From: Pseudonocardia halophobica
GTDB taxonomy: Bacteria; Actinomycetota; Actinomycetes; Mycobacteriales; Pseudonocardiaceae
Assembly: GCF_027922425.1 (NCBI RefSeq)
Contig: NZ_BSFQ01000003.1
Coordinates: 1 to 64,000, forward strand
Direction: 5' to 3'
Length of the DNA stretch: 64,000 nucleotides
The notes below the pieces were generated by a model. It searched no databases. It was not told where the DNA came from and saw only the letters and a program-made list of their open reading frames with translations. Shown here in pieces: positions 8,147-16,703 of this stretch. The position numbers and the translations under genes are program-made. How positions within the stretch are numbered: position 1 is the first letter of the stretch; every line of letters starts with the position of its first letter.

Positions 8147-10178
8147 CGATGAACTCCTCGGTCGTGGAAGGGGCGCGGAACCCGCGGGCGTCGCCCAGGG
8201 CACGTCCGGCGTCCGTGCCCTCCACGAAGGCGGTCATGGCCGCTCGCGGAGCCGATGCGTCGCCGACCACGCTGACCTCGACGCTGTGTCGCCTACGGGC
8301 CGGCTCGGCGAGACCGTCCTCGGCGACGCGGTCAGCGACCACGACGACGAGGTCGCACGGCACGCGGTCCGAGCGTCCGGTCACGGCGTCCGTGACCGTG
8401 GCGACACCGTCCCGGACGCTCTGGACCGAGGTGCGCTCCCGCACCGCCGCACCCCCCGCCAGCAGGCGCGTCAGATGGTCGGCCGCGTGCGTCACGCCCA
8501 GGTAGGCGCCAACGACGGGCTGGGGGGTCGCCACGAGCACCTCGTGACCGGCACCGATGAGCTGCTCGGCCACCACCGCGCCCTCGTCGTTGCCCAGCAG
8601 GTCCACGACGACGACCCGGGCGACGCCGAACGCCGCGGCGGCGTCCACCGCGTCCTCGCTCGCAACGCAGGACACCGTGTCGTCCGTCGGGAAGGGGGGT
8701 GGGGCCGGCCGGGACCCGGTCGCGAGCACGATCGCGTCGAACCCCCCATCCGCAAGGAGGCCGGCATCGGCGGTGGTGCCGAGTCGCAACCTGACGCCGA
8801 GCCGTCGTGCCTCGCGCGACAGATGGTCCACGGCCTCCACGAGTTCCACGGCCGGGCTGACGCCGGTGATCGCCGCGAGCCTCCCGCCGGTGCGCTCCGC
8901 CCGCTCCACGATGTCGACGGCGTGGCCACACCGTCGAGCCTCGACCGCCGCCGCGAGGCCCGCGGGTCCGGCGCCGATCACGAGGACGCGCTTCCGCGGT
9001 GCGGGTCCGGGCCCGCGGAGCCGGTACTCACGACCGACGTCCGGATTGTGGAAGCACATGGCGTAGGTGTTCGCCGAGATCCGGTCGATGCAGTGGTTCG
9101 CGCCGACACAGTGGCGAACCTCGTCACCCCGGCCGGTGCGGACCTTCGGCAGCACGTCCGGGTCGGCGATGTGGGCGCGCGTCATACCGACGAGATCGCA
9201 CCGACCCCTCCGCAGGTGGTCCTCGGCCTCCGCCGTAGTGACGATCCGCCCCACCCCGAGCACCGGGACCGCGCCGGCCAGGCGCTCACGGAGCGCGGCG
9301 ACGCCGTCCATGAAGTCGCCGTGCGGCCGGCGGTAGCTCCCGACCGAGCGCGGATAGTGGAGGAAGCTCGATCCTTCGCTGGGATTGACGAGGTCGATGT
9401 TCCCGGTGTCGATCAGGCTGGCCGCCAACTCCCGCAGGTGTTCGTCGGACAGTCCGCCCGCCTCGGGCGGACGGAGCTCCCGCGTGGGGAACCGGGCACT
9501 GAGGATCGCCCGCAGACCGAGCACGGCGCGCAGCCGGCCCGTGAGGGCTCGCCAGAACGCGAGCGGCTCGCCCCAGTCGTCCGTGCGCTGGTTCGTCCGC
9601 GGCGAGATCGACTGGTGGAGGAGGTACCCGTGGCCGCCGTGCAGCTCCAGTCCGTCGAAGCCGCACTCCAAGACCAGTTCGGCGGTCAGCGCCCAGCCCT
9701 CGAGGAGGCGTTCGATCTCGACGGCGGTCATCGCGTGGCCCACCTCGGGCCCGGTGTCGGAGCGGACCGCGCTGAAGCCCCACATCGGGCCGCCGTCCCA
9801 CGGAACCGTCGCATCGCCGCCGGCGCTACCGGTGATGCCCTTGTGAATCGTCTGGACCAGCGCCACTGCGCCGGTGGCGTGGATGATGTCAGCTGCGCGA
9901 CAGAGCCGGTCCCGCAGATAGCGGAGCGGGAACTCTCCTCGGGGACCGACCGGCGGGACCGGGATCGCCTGGGTCATGGCAAGTCCGACCCGGCCGGAGA
10001 CCAGTCGCGACAGGTACCCGAGGTACTGCCCTCCGTCCTGGGCGGGCGAGTACGCGTTCACGTCGAACCTGTGCGCCGTCAGCACGACGCGGTTCTGCAG
10101 GATGTGCCCTGCGACCGGGAGGGGTTCGAACAGCAGGGAGTCCGGCGACCCGTCGCCGGCTGCGTCCCGCGCGGTCAC
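8139..10178 (-). CDS. OYE/2,4-dienoyl-CoA reductase-type FMN, Fe-S and FAD oxidoreductase
   Basis: Two-part flavoenzyme of 679 residues. The first half is an FMN TIM barrel (LQNRVVLTAHRF near the start; GFDGLELHGGHGYLLHQ in the middle). The second half begins at VLVIGAGPAGLAAAVEA and is an FAD/NAD(P) domain. Between them lies the Fe-S region: HCVGANHC followed 11 residues later by another Cys. In the dienoyl-CoA reductase / trimethylamine dehydrogenase family this region has four cysteines (CxxCxxC...C); here the second is Ala, leaving three. The GTG at 10178 overlaps the preceding stop as GTGA. Expected role: NAD(P)H-dependent reduction of a conjugated C=C bond, or an oxidative demethylation-like reaction. 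Confidence 0.86.
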   Translation of the reverse strand: MTARDAAGDGSPDSLLFEPLPVAGHILQNRVVLTAHRFDVNAYSPAQDGGQYLGYLSRLVSGRVGLAMTQAIPVPPVGPRGEFPLRYLRDRLCRAADIIHATGAVALVQTIHKGITGSAGGDATVPWDGGPMWGFSAVRSDTGPEVGHAMTAVEIERLLEGWALTAELVLECGFDGLELHGGHGYLLHQSISPRTNQRTDDWGEPLAFWRALTGRLRAVLGLRAILSARFPTRELRPPEAGGLSDEHLRELAASLIDTGNIDLVNPSEGSSFLHYPRSVGSYRRPHGDFMDGVAALRERLAGAVPVLGVGRIVTTAEAEDHLRRGRCDLVGMTRAHIADPDVLPKVRTGRGDEVRHCVGANHCIDRISANTYAMCFHNPDVGREYRLRGPGPAPRKRVLVIGAGPAGLAAAVEARRCGHAVDIVERAERTGGRLAAITGVSPAVELVEAVDHLSREARRLGVRLRLGTTADAGLLADGGFDAIVLATGSRPAPPPFPTDDTVSCVASEDAVDAAAAFGVARVVVVDLLGNDEGAVVAEQLIGAGHEVLVATPQPVVGAYLGVTHAADHLTRLLAGGAAVRERTSVQSVRDGVATVTDAVTGRSDRVPCDLVVVVADRVAEDGLAEPARRRHSVEVSVVGDASAPRAAMTAFVEGTDAGRALGDARGFRAPSTTEEFIDA

Positions 10179-11830
10179 GTCGACACCTCGACCGGGTCGG
10201 CGCCCGCCGTCTCCGGTCGTCGGTCGCCGGTCGCAACCCGGGCGCGCGCGGCGGCGTCGCCCGCGGCGAGGTAGCCGAAGCACGTCGCCAGGGCGAGCGA
10301 GGTTCCCGCGCTCCAGTAGGCCTCGCCGGTCGGTGATGCCGCACAGTTCCCGGCGGCGTACAGGCCGGGGATTGGGGCGCCGTCCCGGTCGAGGACGCGG
10401 GCCCGCTGGTCGGTCAGCAGGCCCCCCTTGGTGTCAAAGGCGGCAGGGGTCAGTAGCGTCGCGTGGAGCGGACCCTCGACCTCGAGCGGGCGCATGGTGG
10501 GGTTGGGCCCCGAGCCGGGGCCCATACGCTGCGCCATGAAGCGCTGGTAGGACGTCTCCCCGCGGTGGAAGTCCTCGTCCACACCCGCGTCGGCGAAGCC
10601 GTTGTAGCGCGCGACGGTGCTCGCGAGGTTCTCGGCCCAGTCCGCGTCGAGGCGGGCTCCGGGGAGGTGCTCCCGCAGGTCGTCGAGTCGACGGGCCACG
10701 GCGCGGGCCAGCTCGTGCACGTCGGCGCCGTCCACCACCCAGTAGGGCTCGACCTCGGGTGGCGGGAACGGGTTGCCCAGCCGGGAACCGCCGTGTTCTC
10801 GGGCCTGGCGATCGTCCCAGACCAGGATCATGGGCAACGCGGTGTAGCGGGCCGACCGCCAGTCGTAGGTGAAGAAGGAGCGGGTGAAGTCGTTGTACGG
10901 TGCCTTCTCGTCGAGTACGCGGTGCCCGCGGAGATCGGTGACCAGGAAGCCGTCGCCGGGAAGATAGAAGCTCGCGCACACCGACTCCGGTTCCGTCAGC
11001 GTCCGCTCGAAGACGATCGGGGCGGCCCAGACCATGTCCATTGCCTCGAAGGCCGCGCCCAGCCGGCGGCCGTGCCGCACGAAGTCACCGGTGTTCGTCT
11101 CGACGGCGCAGCCGGGACCGTAGGGTCTACCGACCATCTCCCGCAGTAGGTCGGGATTGCGCGAGAAGCCGCCGGTGGCGAAGACGACGCCGCCTCGCAC
11201 GCGGACGGTGTGCGCTCCCGCGGGCCCGGTGAGGACCGCACCCGTAACCGCACCCTCCTCGATGACCAGATCGTCGACCGCGTGCTCGAGCAGGACCTCC
11301 ACCCCGAGGGTCCGGGCGGTTCGCTCGAGATCGCCGGTGGTCGCGGCACCGCCGGTGGGCAGGCCGTGGCCCGGCCGGGGGAACACGGTGCGGCCCCGCG
11401 GGGCGGCGTCCTCGGGCAGGTCCGCGAAGTAGTCGAGGAAGTCGATCTCGGGAACGATGTCGATCGCACCGATGTCGACCAGCCGGTCGATCGCGGCGGC
11501 GGCGTTGTCGTAGAAGGCCTCGGCCTGACGGTGCTCCCAGGCGGCGAGCCCGAGTGTCGGATGAGCGGCGTCGTAGTTCCGCGGTCGCGCGAGCCGCGCC
11601 ATGTACTGGAGGGCACGGTCTCGGGGGTCGGCGATGCCCGCTGCGCGCATGAACCGGTTGGCCGGGACCCACATCGCCCCCGAACTCTTCGCCGCGGTCC
11701 CGCCGAGTCGGTCCCGCGCCTCGACCACCACGGTCCGCGCGCCCTCGGCCGCAGCGATCACCGCAGCCACGAGACCCGCCTGCCCTCCCCCTACCACCAT
11801 CACGTCCACGTCGCTGGACTGCGTTCGCAC
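10175..11830 (-). CDS. FAD-dependent oxidoreductase of the fumarate reductase / ketosteroid dehydrogenase superfamily
   Basis: Flavoprotein of 551 residues. The ADP-binding motif VVGGGQAGLVAA is at about 12-23 with the ribose Glu in VVVEARDRLGG. A second FAD contact, GVVFATGGFSRN, follows, and a C-terminal GLYAAGNCAASPTG block is typical of the succinate dehydrogenase / 3-ketosteroid dehydrogenase superfamily. The GTG start follows an almost perfect AAAGGAGG SD with 5-nt spacing. It is the first gene of the nine-gene operon, downstream of the divergent promoter at 12.0 kb. It could desaturate a cyclic ketone; the exact reaction is unknown. Confidence 0.88.
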   Translation of the reverse strand: MRTQSSDVDVMVVGGGQAGLVAAVIAAAEGARTVVVEARDRLGGTAAKSSGAMWVPANRFMRAAGIADPRDRALQYMARLARPRNYDAAHPTLGLAAWEHRQAEAFYDNAAAAIDRLVDIGAIDIVPEIDFLDYFADLPEDAAPRGRTVFPRPGHGLPTGGAATTGDLERTARTLGVEVLLEHAVDDLVIEEGAVTGAVLTGPAGAHTVRVRGGVVFATGGFSRNPDLLREMVGRPYGPGCAVETNTGDFVRHGRRLGAAFEAMDMVWAAPIVFERTLTEPESVCASFYLPGDGFLVTDLRGHRVLDEKAPYNDFTRSFFTYDWRSARYTALPMILVWDDRQAREHGGSRLGNPFPPPEVEPYWVVDGADVHELARAVARRLDDLREHLPGARLDADWAENLASTVARYNGFADAGVDEDFHRGETSYQRFMAQRMGPGSGPNPTMRPLEVEGPLHATLLTPAAFDTKGGLLTDQRARVLDRDGAPIPGLYAAGNCAASPTGEAYWSAGTSLALATCFGYLAAGDAAARARVATGDRRPETAGADPVEVST

Positions 11831-11912
11831 GCGCGCCTCCTTTGGCCGGGCGAGCCCAGAGGGCCTCGCAGAGCTGGGACGGGCGCCGTCGGGCCCACGC
11901 CGCAGGCGGGGT

Positions 11913-11965
11913 GGACCGACCGGTCCGCGATCGCGATCGCGATCGTGCCGCGCGGATCGTGCCGC
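11913..11965. repeat. Short repeats in the 5' leader of the minus-strand operon
   Basis: The 240 bp between the minus-strand promoter and the FAD oxidoreductase holds no gene. It contains a perfect palindrome GGACCG-AC-CGGTCC (11913-11926), a triple hexamer (GCGATC)3 (11927-11944), and an 11-bp direct repeat GATCGTGCCGC at 11941-11951 and 11955-11965. Bases 11915-11928 match the seven-site operator consensus described at 24750-53701 at about 11 of 14 positions, a weak eighth candidate. Function unknown. Confidence 0.5.
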
Positions 11966-12007
11966 ACCGTCCGACCGGATGTGGTCGGCACTCCGTCTCT
12001 GCCGAGG

Positions 12008-12037
12008 ATGCTAGGGAGGCCCGGCGAAGTTCGTCAA
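12008..12037 (-). promoter_or_regulatory. Promoter of the nine-gene minus-strand operon
   Basis: On the minus strand, TTGACG (12037-12032) and TAGCAT (12013-12008) are separated by 18 bp, a good housekeeping-sigma promoter. The -35 box lies inside the left palindrome of the operator pair. Confidence 0.65.
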
Positions 12038-12079
12038 GGACTTGAAAAACTCACCTGCATCATCGTCAAGCTCTTGACG
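12032..12079. promoter_or_regulatory. Two tandem palindromic operators between divergent promoters
   Basis: CGTCAAG-GA-CTTGAAA (12032-12047) and CGTCAAG-CT-CTTGACG (12064-12079, perfect) are centred exactly 32 bp apart, three helical turns. Each contains the -35 hexamer of one of the two divergent promoters. The MarR gene at 14021 is the natural candidate ligand-responsive repressor (inference from proximity). Confidence 0.7.
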
Positions 12080-12103
12080 CTGTCGATCGGTGGGACTTAC
12101 CGT
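12074..12103 (+). promoter_or_regulatory. Promoter of the SDR-SDR-MarR-NTF2-permease genes
   Basis: TTGACG (12074-12079) and TACCGT (12098-12103) are separated by 18 bp, mirroring the minus-strand promoter. The -35 overlaps the right palindrome. The resulting leader to the first gene is about 290 nt and has no convincing gene in it. Confidence 0.6.
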
Positions 12104-12360
12104 CGGGTCCCACCGGCAGGATGCACCGGGCCGACGACGCCCGACCGACTGGCGGTCACAGCCGTCGCTGCAACCCGGCTCACCTCACCGGGCGCGACTC
12201 GTCCGTCTGCGGTGGAGAGCACGGGACCGATCGTCCCGAGGGACGGATGAGACGTCTGCACCCACCGCCGGCGCGGACCGCCCGCCGCCGTCCTCGTGAG
12301 GGTGGTGAGGCAGTTGGTGCGGGGCGGTTCCGAGGCCCGGCGGGGCCGACCAAGGACCAC

Positions 12361-12376
12361 GCGGCCGTCCGGCCGC
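12361..12376. other. Perfect GC hairpin in the leader
   Basis: GCGGCCG-TC-CGGCCGC is a perfect 7-bp stem ending 4 bases before the GAAGAAGGGA ribosome-binding region of the SDR at 12398. It could influence access to the start, or may simply reflect high GC. Confidence 0.4.
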
Positions 12377-12397
12377 AGGTGAAGAAGGGAGCGACTC

Positions 12398-13216
12398 ATG
12401 GGAGAGCACTCCGACAGGGAGCCCGACGAGGTCAGGGGGCCGGACAGCGCCCTGAATCCCGGTCGGCCCCGGCTCGCGGGAAAGGTCGTCGTGGTCACCG
12501 GAGCGGGCTCGGGTCAGGGGGCGGCGGAGGCACGCGCGCTCGCCGCGGAGGGCGCGCAGGTGATCGGCACCGACATCAAGCCGGTCGAGGGCTCGGACGG
12601 CGTGGAAGGGCTCGAGGCGGACGTCTCGTCCGCCGACGACTGGCGGCGGGTCGCCGCCCACGTCGAGAAGAGGTTCGGTCGCCTCGACGGTCTGATCAAC
12701 AACGGCGCCGTCGGCAGCCGGAGCCTCTTGGCGGACGTCGGGCCTGCCGAGTGGAACCAGGTCCTCGCGGTGAACTTGACCGGACCGATGCTCGCCATCA
12801 CCACCCTCCTCCCGCTCATGCCGGCCGGAGCCTCGATCGTCAACGTGTGCTCGACCGCGTCCTTGGTGCCTCATTTCAAGGCCGCCTACACAGTGAGCAA
12901 ATGGGGCCTACGCGGGCTCTCGCACCTCGCCGCGATGGAGCTCGGGGCACGCGGCATCCGCGTCAACGCCGTGCATCCCGGCTTCGTCGAGACGCCGATC
13001 ATCGACAAACTCGGCCGGGACTTCGCCGACGGACACCGCTCCATCACTCCACTGAACCGACTCGGCAAGCCACTGGACCTCGCCGGGTTGATGATCTTCC
13101 TGATGTCCGACGAGTCGGCCTACGTCAACGGTGCCGACCTCGTCGTCGACGGAGGCTTCTCGCGCACCGCCGCCGGCTTCCACCAGGCCATGATCGCCGC
13201 CGGGGGGAACCGGTGA
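12398..13216 (+). CDS. SDR family oxidoreductase
   Basis: Short-chain dehydrogenase of 272 residues with a roughly 28-residue polar N-terminal extension before the Rossmann start. Motifs: TGAGSGQG, a variant NNGAVG in place of the usual NNAG, and catalytic YTVSK. The ATG at 12398 follows GAAGAAGGGA. First gene after the plus-strand promoter at 12.07 kb; the next SDR overlaps its stop. Likely handles a hydroxy/keto intermediate of the same substrate as the divergent operon. Confidence 0.88.
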   Translation: MGEHSDREPDEVRGPDSALNPGRPRLAGKVVVVTGAGSGQGAAEARALAAEGAQVIGTDIKPVEGSDGVEGLEADVSSADDWRRVAAHVEKRFGRLDGLINNGAVGSRSLLADVGPAEWNQVLAVNLTGPMLAITTLLPLMPAGASIVNVCSTASLVPHFKAAYTVSKWGLRGLSHLAAMELGARGIRVNAVHPGFVETPIIDKLGRDFADGHRSITPLNRLGKPLDLAGLMIFLMSDESAYVNGADLVVDGGFSRTAAGFHQAMIAAGGNR

Positions 13217-13950
13217 ACCGCATGGCCGGGCACGTCGCGGTGATCACCGGCGCGGCCAACGGGATGGGAGCGGCCGAGGCGCGGCTGTTCGTCGAGGAGG
13301 GCGCAGCGGTCGTGCTGGGCGACGTCGACGAGGCGCGCGGGCAGGCGCTCGCCGAGGAGCTCGGAGCCTCGGCGGTCTTCGTCCGGCTGGACGTGACGTC
13401 TCCCGCGGACTGGGCGGCGGCGCTACGTGCGGGAGGCGAGCGGTTCGGCAAGATCGACGTACTGGTCAACAACGCCGGGGCCTTCGACGCGAGTCCGTTG
13501 GAGGAGAGCACCGCGGAGGTGTTCGACCGGCTCGTCGCGGTGAACCAGTACGGCGTGTACGTCGGCATGCAGGCCGTCGTGCCCGCGATGAAGGAGGCGG
13601 GCGGCGGGTCGATCGTCAACATCTCGTCGTCGGCGGGACTGCGGGGCGGACCCGCCCAGTTCCACTACCGCGGCACGAAGTGGGCGGTTCGCGGCATGAC
13701 CAAGGGGGCGGCGTACGACCTCGCGCACTACGGCATCCGCGTGAACTCGATCCACCCTGGGCCGATCGCCACGGAGATGCTGCTGTCGGGGAACACTCCC
13801 GAGGTGAACGAGACCCTGGTCAGACGGACGCCACTACGGCGGCTCGGCCGCCCCGAGGAGGTGGCGCAGGCTGTGCTCTTCCTCGCCTCGGACGAGGCCG
13901 GCTACGTGACAGGCGCCGAACTCGCGGTCGACGGCGGCATCTCGGCCTGA
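13213..13950 (+). CDS. SDR family oxidoreductase
   Basis: Classical SDR of 245 residues: TGAANGMG, NNAG, catalytic YRGTK, and a C-terminal VTGAELAVDGG. The GTG at 13213 is preferred because it overlaps the stop of the previous SDR as GTGA; an ATG lies three codons further. The two SDRs share a promoter, so they may catalyse successive steps or act on two stereoisomers (inference). Confidence 0.88.
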   Translation: MNRMAGHVAVITGAANGMGAAEARLFVEEGAAVVLGDVDEARGQALAEELGASAVFVRLDVTSPADWAAALRAGGERFGKIDVLVNNAGAFDASPLEESTAEVFDRLVAVNQYGVYVGMQAVVPAMKEAGGGSIVNISSSAGLRGGPAQFHYRGTKWAVRGMTKGAAYDLAHYGIRVNSIHPGPIATEMLLSGNTPEVNETLVRRTPLRRLGRPEEVAQAVLFLASDEAGYVTGAELAVDGGISA

Positions 13951-14020
13951 GGCCGGGCTCGTAGAGTTCGCGGGGGAACCGGCGCGGACAGCGCCTCCTG
14001 CCATATGAGGGACGAGGACC

Positions 14021-14557
14021 ATGACAGATCGCGAGAGCCGGCGGTGGACCTCGGTCCGGGAGTACCGGTCCCTCCTGCGCGAGCAGCACGAGAAGCAGCG
14101 TCTCCTGGACTCGGACTCGATCGACCGGTCCGAGCTGATCTTCAACCTGACCAGGCTCATCAACCGGCTCGGGCAGGACTTCGAGGCCCTCCATCGTTCG
14201 AGCAAGTGGACCTGGGCCGGCTTCCGGATCATGAACGTGCTCTGGGTGGCCGGCCCGGTGGAGCTGCGAGACATCGCCCGCCTCTCCGGTGCCTCGCGCG
14301 CCACGATTTGGAGTGGACTCCAGACCCTCGAACGCGACGGTCTCGTGACGCGTAGTCGTGATACCCACGACCGCCGCCTGGTGATCGTGTCCCTGACCGA
14401 GGCCGGCCGGTCCGCACTCGCCGAGGGCATCCAGCTCCAGGCGGCCCGCGAGGAGCAATGGCTCTCCCTCCTGTCCGCGGAGGAGCTGGACACACTGCGC
14501 GCGCTGCTCGAGCAGATCGCCGACCGCGAGATGGACGAACCCTCGTCCGGCCGCTGA
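14021..14557 (+). CDS. MarR family transcriptional regulator
   Basis: Winged-helix protein of 178 residues. The core runs from WAGFRIMNVLW through the recognition helix region IARLSGASRATIWSGLQTLE to the wing RSRDTHDRRLVIVSLTEAG, the DxRxxxVxLT signature of MarR proteins. The ATG follows a GAGG-rich SD. Such repressors usually bind palindromes as dimers and release on binding an aromatic or acyl-CoA ligand. The two TCAAG-NN-CTTGA palindromes at 12032-12079, which control both divergent transcripts, are its likely targets. Confidence 0.9.
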   Translation: MTDRESRRWTSVREYRSLLREQHEKQRLLDSDSIDRSELIFNLTRLINRLGQDFEALHRSSKWTWAGFRIMNVLWVAGPVELRDIARLSGASRATIWSGLQTLERDGLVTRSRDTHDRRLVIVSLTEAGRSALAEGIQLQAAREEQWLSLLSAEELDTLRALLEQIADREMDEPSSGR

Positions 14558-14643
14558 GCCCGTGGGCCCGGCCGTGCGCGACGACCGGGCCCCGCCCGGC
14601 CCGCTCGACAGACTCCCGACCTTCCACGACGGAGACGGATCTC

Positions 14644-15033
14644 ATGCCTCACACGGAACTGAAACGCGTCGTCGAACGACTGTACGCCACGCTCGACAGC
14701 GCGGACCGGCCGTCGGTCGGGAGGTTCTTCCATCCCGACGTCGAGGTTCGGTTCGGGAACTCGGCGGCCGCTCACGGCCCTCAGGCGCTCCTGAGGATCG
14801 GAGGTCGGCTGCGCCGTTTCGCCACCGAGCTCGTGCACGATCTCCGCCAGGTGTTCGTGGACGTCGAGGCCCGGACGGCGATCGCCGAGATCGACATGAC
14901 CTACCGGCAAGCGTCCGGAGATCTCCGCGTACCGGCGACCTCGGTGTTCCGGTTCGATGACGATCTCCTGATCACGCACTACCACGTCTACATCGACGTA
15001 TCGGCGCTCGGAGTCGACACCGCCACCTGGTGA
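14644..15033 (+). CDS. NTF2/SnoaL-like small protein
   Basis: Small alpha+beta protein of 129 residues. It begins with a helix ERLYATLDSADRPSVGRFF, then VEVRFGN, and ends LITHYHVYIDVSALGVDTATW, the layout of SnoaL-like proteins of the NTF2 superfamily. The protein at 43472-43855 is a clear paralogue over its full length (HYHVY[IL]D[VI]S, EIDMTYR and DT[AS]TW are shared). Both are adjacent to CoA-catabolic genes. SnoaL-like proteins can be isomerases, cyclases, hydratases or dioxygenase small subunits; the activity here is unknown. Confidence 0.78.
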   Translation: MPHTELKRVVERLYATLDSADRPSVGRFFHPDVEVRFGNSAAAHGPQALLRIGGRLRRFATELVHDLRQVFVDVEARTAIAEIDMTYRQASGDLRVPATSVFRFDDDLLITHYHVYIDVSALGVDTATW

Positions 15034-15102
15034 GGGCGACCTCAGCTTCTCGCGAGCATCAGCACGGCAGCCCCGGTCCCGTCTCGACACAGTGGAGTGT
15101 TC

Positions 15103-16464
15103 ATGTCCGAGGAGAATCTCGACGCGAGGAAGGAACTGGCGGTCGAGGACCTGCTTCCCGGCCGCCTGGACCGGTTGCCCATCCTGACCAGGGAACAACG
15201 GAACTGGGTGGCGATCCTCGGTGCGTTCTACGTCTTCGACACCGTTGACCTCTCTCTGGCGGCCTACACCTCCGCCGCGTGGCGGCTGCATTGGGGTACC
15301 ACCGTCGGACAGATCGGCCTCATCACCTCCGCCACCTTCGTGGGAATGATCGTCGGCGGAATGGTGGGCGGCCGACTCTCCGACCGATACGGCCGCAGAC
15401 CACTCATTCTCGGCGGAGTTGTGGTGATGTCCGCGGCGAGCCTGGCGACTGCGTTCGCGCAGAACTTCGAGACTGTGGCGCTCCTCCGCATCGTGACCGG
15501 GATCGGACTCCAGGCCATGGCGGGGAACGTACTGGTCTATGCCAGTGAGACACTGCCGGCGGCCTTCCGCGGCCGATACTCGGCGATCATCGTCGCCCTC
15601 GGCTTCCTCGCCGTTCCGGTCGCGGCAGTTCTGTCCACCGTCATCGTGCCGCTGTCCGACGATTCGTGGCGCTGGATGTATGCGATCGGCGCGCTCGGCG
15701 CTGTGGTCGCACTGACCGTCGGCCGACGGCTGCCGGAGTCCGTCAGATGGCTCGTCGCGAACGGGCGCATCGAGGAGGCGGACCGGATCGTCACGCGACT
15801 GGAGGCGGAGTGTGTTCGCCGTACCGGTGGCGCGCTGCAGGCACCGATCCCCTCGACAGCGGTTCGGCCGATGTCCCTGCGTGAGGTCCTGACCCGACGC
15901 TTCCTGGGGCGACTGCTCATCGCCGCCGCCGGGGCGATCGGCGTGATCCTCATCCAGTACGGCTTCTCCTCGTGGATCCCCGTGCTGCTGGTCGAGCGCG
16001 GCTACACCCAGACGCAGGCGCTGACCTACTCGACGGCTCTGGCCGTCGCGGGTGCGATCGGCGCCTTCTCGACGTATCTCTACATCGACCGCTGGCAGCG
16101 GAAGTACGTCATCGCCGTGATCGCGTTGCTCACCGCATGCTCGGTGCTCGTCTTCGGTTTTACCGGGTCGATGCCGTTGTTCTTCGCCATCGGACTGCTC
16201 GGGATGGCGTGCGTCAATGCCGTCATGTCCGTTATGTACGCCTACCTGCCCGAGCTGTTCCCGACCGGCGTGCGGGGCGTCGGAGTGGGATCCGCCCATG
16301 GTGCCGGACGAATCGCCGGCATCGTCGGCTCGTTGATCGTCCCGGCGATCTACGCGGGTTACGGCTTCTCGGCCGTCTACGTCTACGTCGCCGTCATCAG
16401 TGTGCTCCTTGCGGGCGTCATCGGTGTCTTCGGGGCTCGAACGACGAAGGAGGGCATCGACTGA
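15103..16464 (+). CDS. MFS transporter (sugar / aromatic-acid symporter type)
   Basis: Twelve-segment membrane permease of about 453 residues. The MFS loop GGRLSDRYGRRPLILGG follows the second segment, and FPTGVRGVGVGSAHGAG lies in the second half. The ATG at 15103 has GTGGAG five bases before it; a GTG two codons upstream is possible. It most likely imports the acid degraded by the divergent operons, judging from co-orientation with the MarR and SDR genes. Confidence 0.88.
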   Translation: MSEENLDARKELAVEDLLPGRLDRLPILTREQRNWVAILGAFYVFDTVDLSLAAYTSAAWRLHWGTTVGQIGLITSATFVGMIVGGMVGGRLSDRYGRRPLILGGVVVMSAASLATAFAQNFETVALLRIVTGIGLQAMAGNVLVYASETLPAAFRGRYSAIIVALGFLAVPVAAVLSTVIVPLSDDSWRWMYAIGALGAVVALTVGRRLPESVRWLVANGRIEEADRIVTRLEAECVRRTGGALQAPIPSTAVRPMSLREVLTRRFLGRLLIAAAGAIGVILIQYGFSSWIPVLLVERGYTQTQALTYSTALAVAGAIGAFSTYLYIDRWQRKYVIAVIALLTACSVLVFGFTGSMPLFFAIGLLGMACVNAVMSVMYAYLPELFPTGVRGVGVGSAHGAGRIAGIVGSLIVPAIYAGYGFSAVYVYVAVISVLLAGVIGVFGARTTKEGID

Positions 16465-16584
16465 CCACGAGACGGCGGAGGCGCCCGCGGTCCGACCACG
16501 GCGGGCGCCGGCCGTGACCGACCGCGAGGTGGCGGCCGGCAGCGCCCACCTCCCGAGGCGGTCGTAGCTCGCCAGAGGCGACCA

Positions 16585-16622
16585 TTGACGAGCGGCCTGC
16601 ACCGGCTTAAGTTGGCGCCAAC
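16585..16622 (+). promoter_or_regulatory. Promoter and palindromic operator of the 16.7-kb ligase gene
   Basis: TTGACG (16585-16590) and TAAGTT (16608-16613) are spaced by 17 bp. A perfect palindrome GTTGGCGCCAAC (16611-16622) covers the downstream edge of the -10 and the expected start site, where a repressor would block transcription. The palindrome was not noticed elsewhere in the window. The rest of 16465-16703 shows nothing gene-like. Confidence 0.6.
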
Positions 16623-16703
16623 ATATTCTCCAGACGGGTCCATCGGTGCGGTCCGCCTACGGCTGCGCGGGCGCGCCCCGGACCCGACGACCCGGAGGCG
16701 CCC

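Noticed and set aside
7710..10274. An 854-codon open frame antisense to the SDR and OYE-type genes
   Set aside because: No domain, no SD and low-complexity content; the opposite strand has clear families throughout.
11927..11944. (GCGATC)3 as a CRISPR-like array
   Set aside because: The units are 6 bp without spacers; no cas genes.
13834..16602. A 922-codon minus-strand open frame
   Set aside because: It covers the MarR, NTF2-like and MFS genes on the plus strand, all with clear motifs; the composition is that of an antisense frame.
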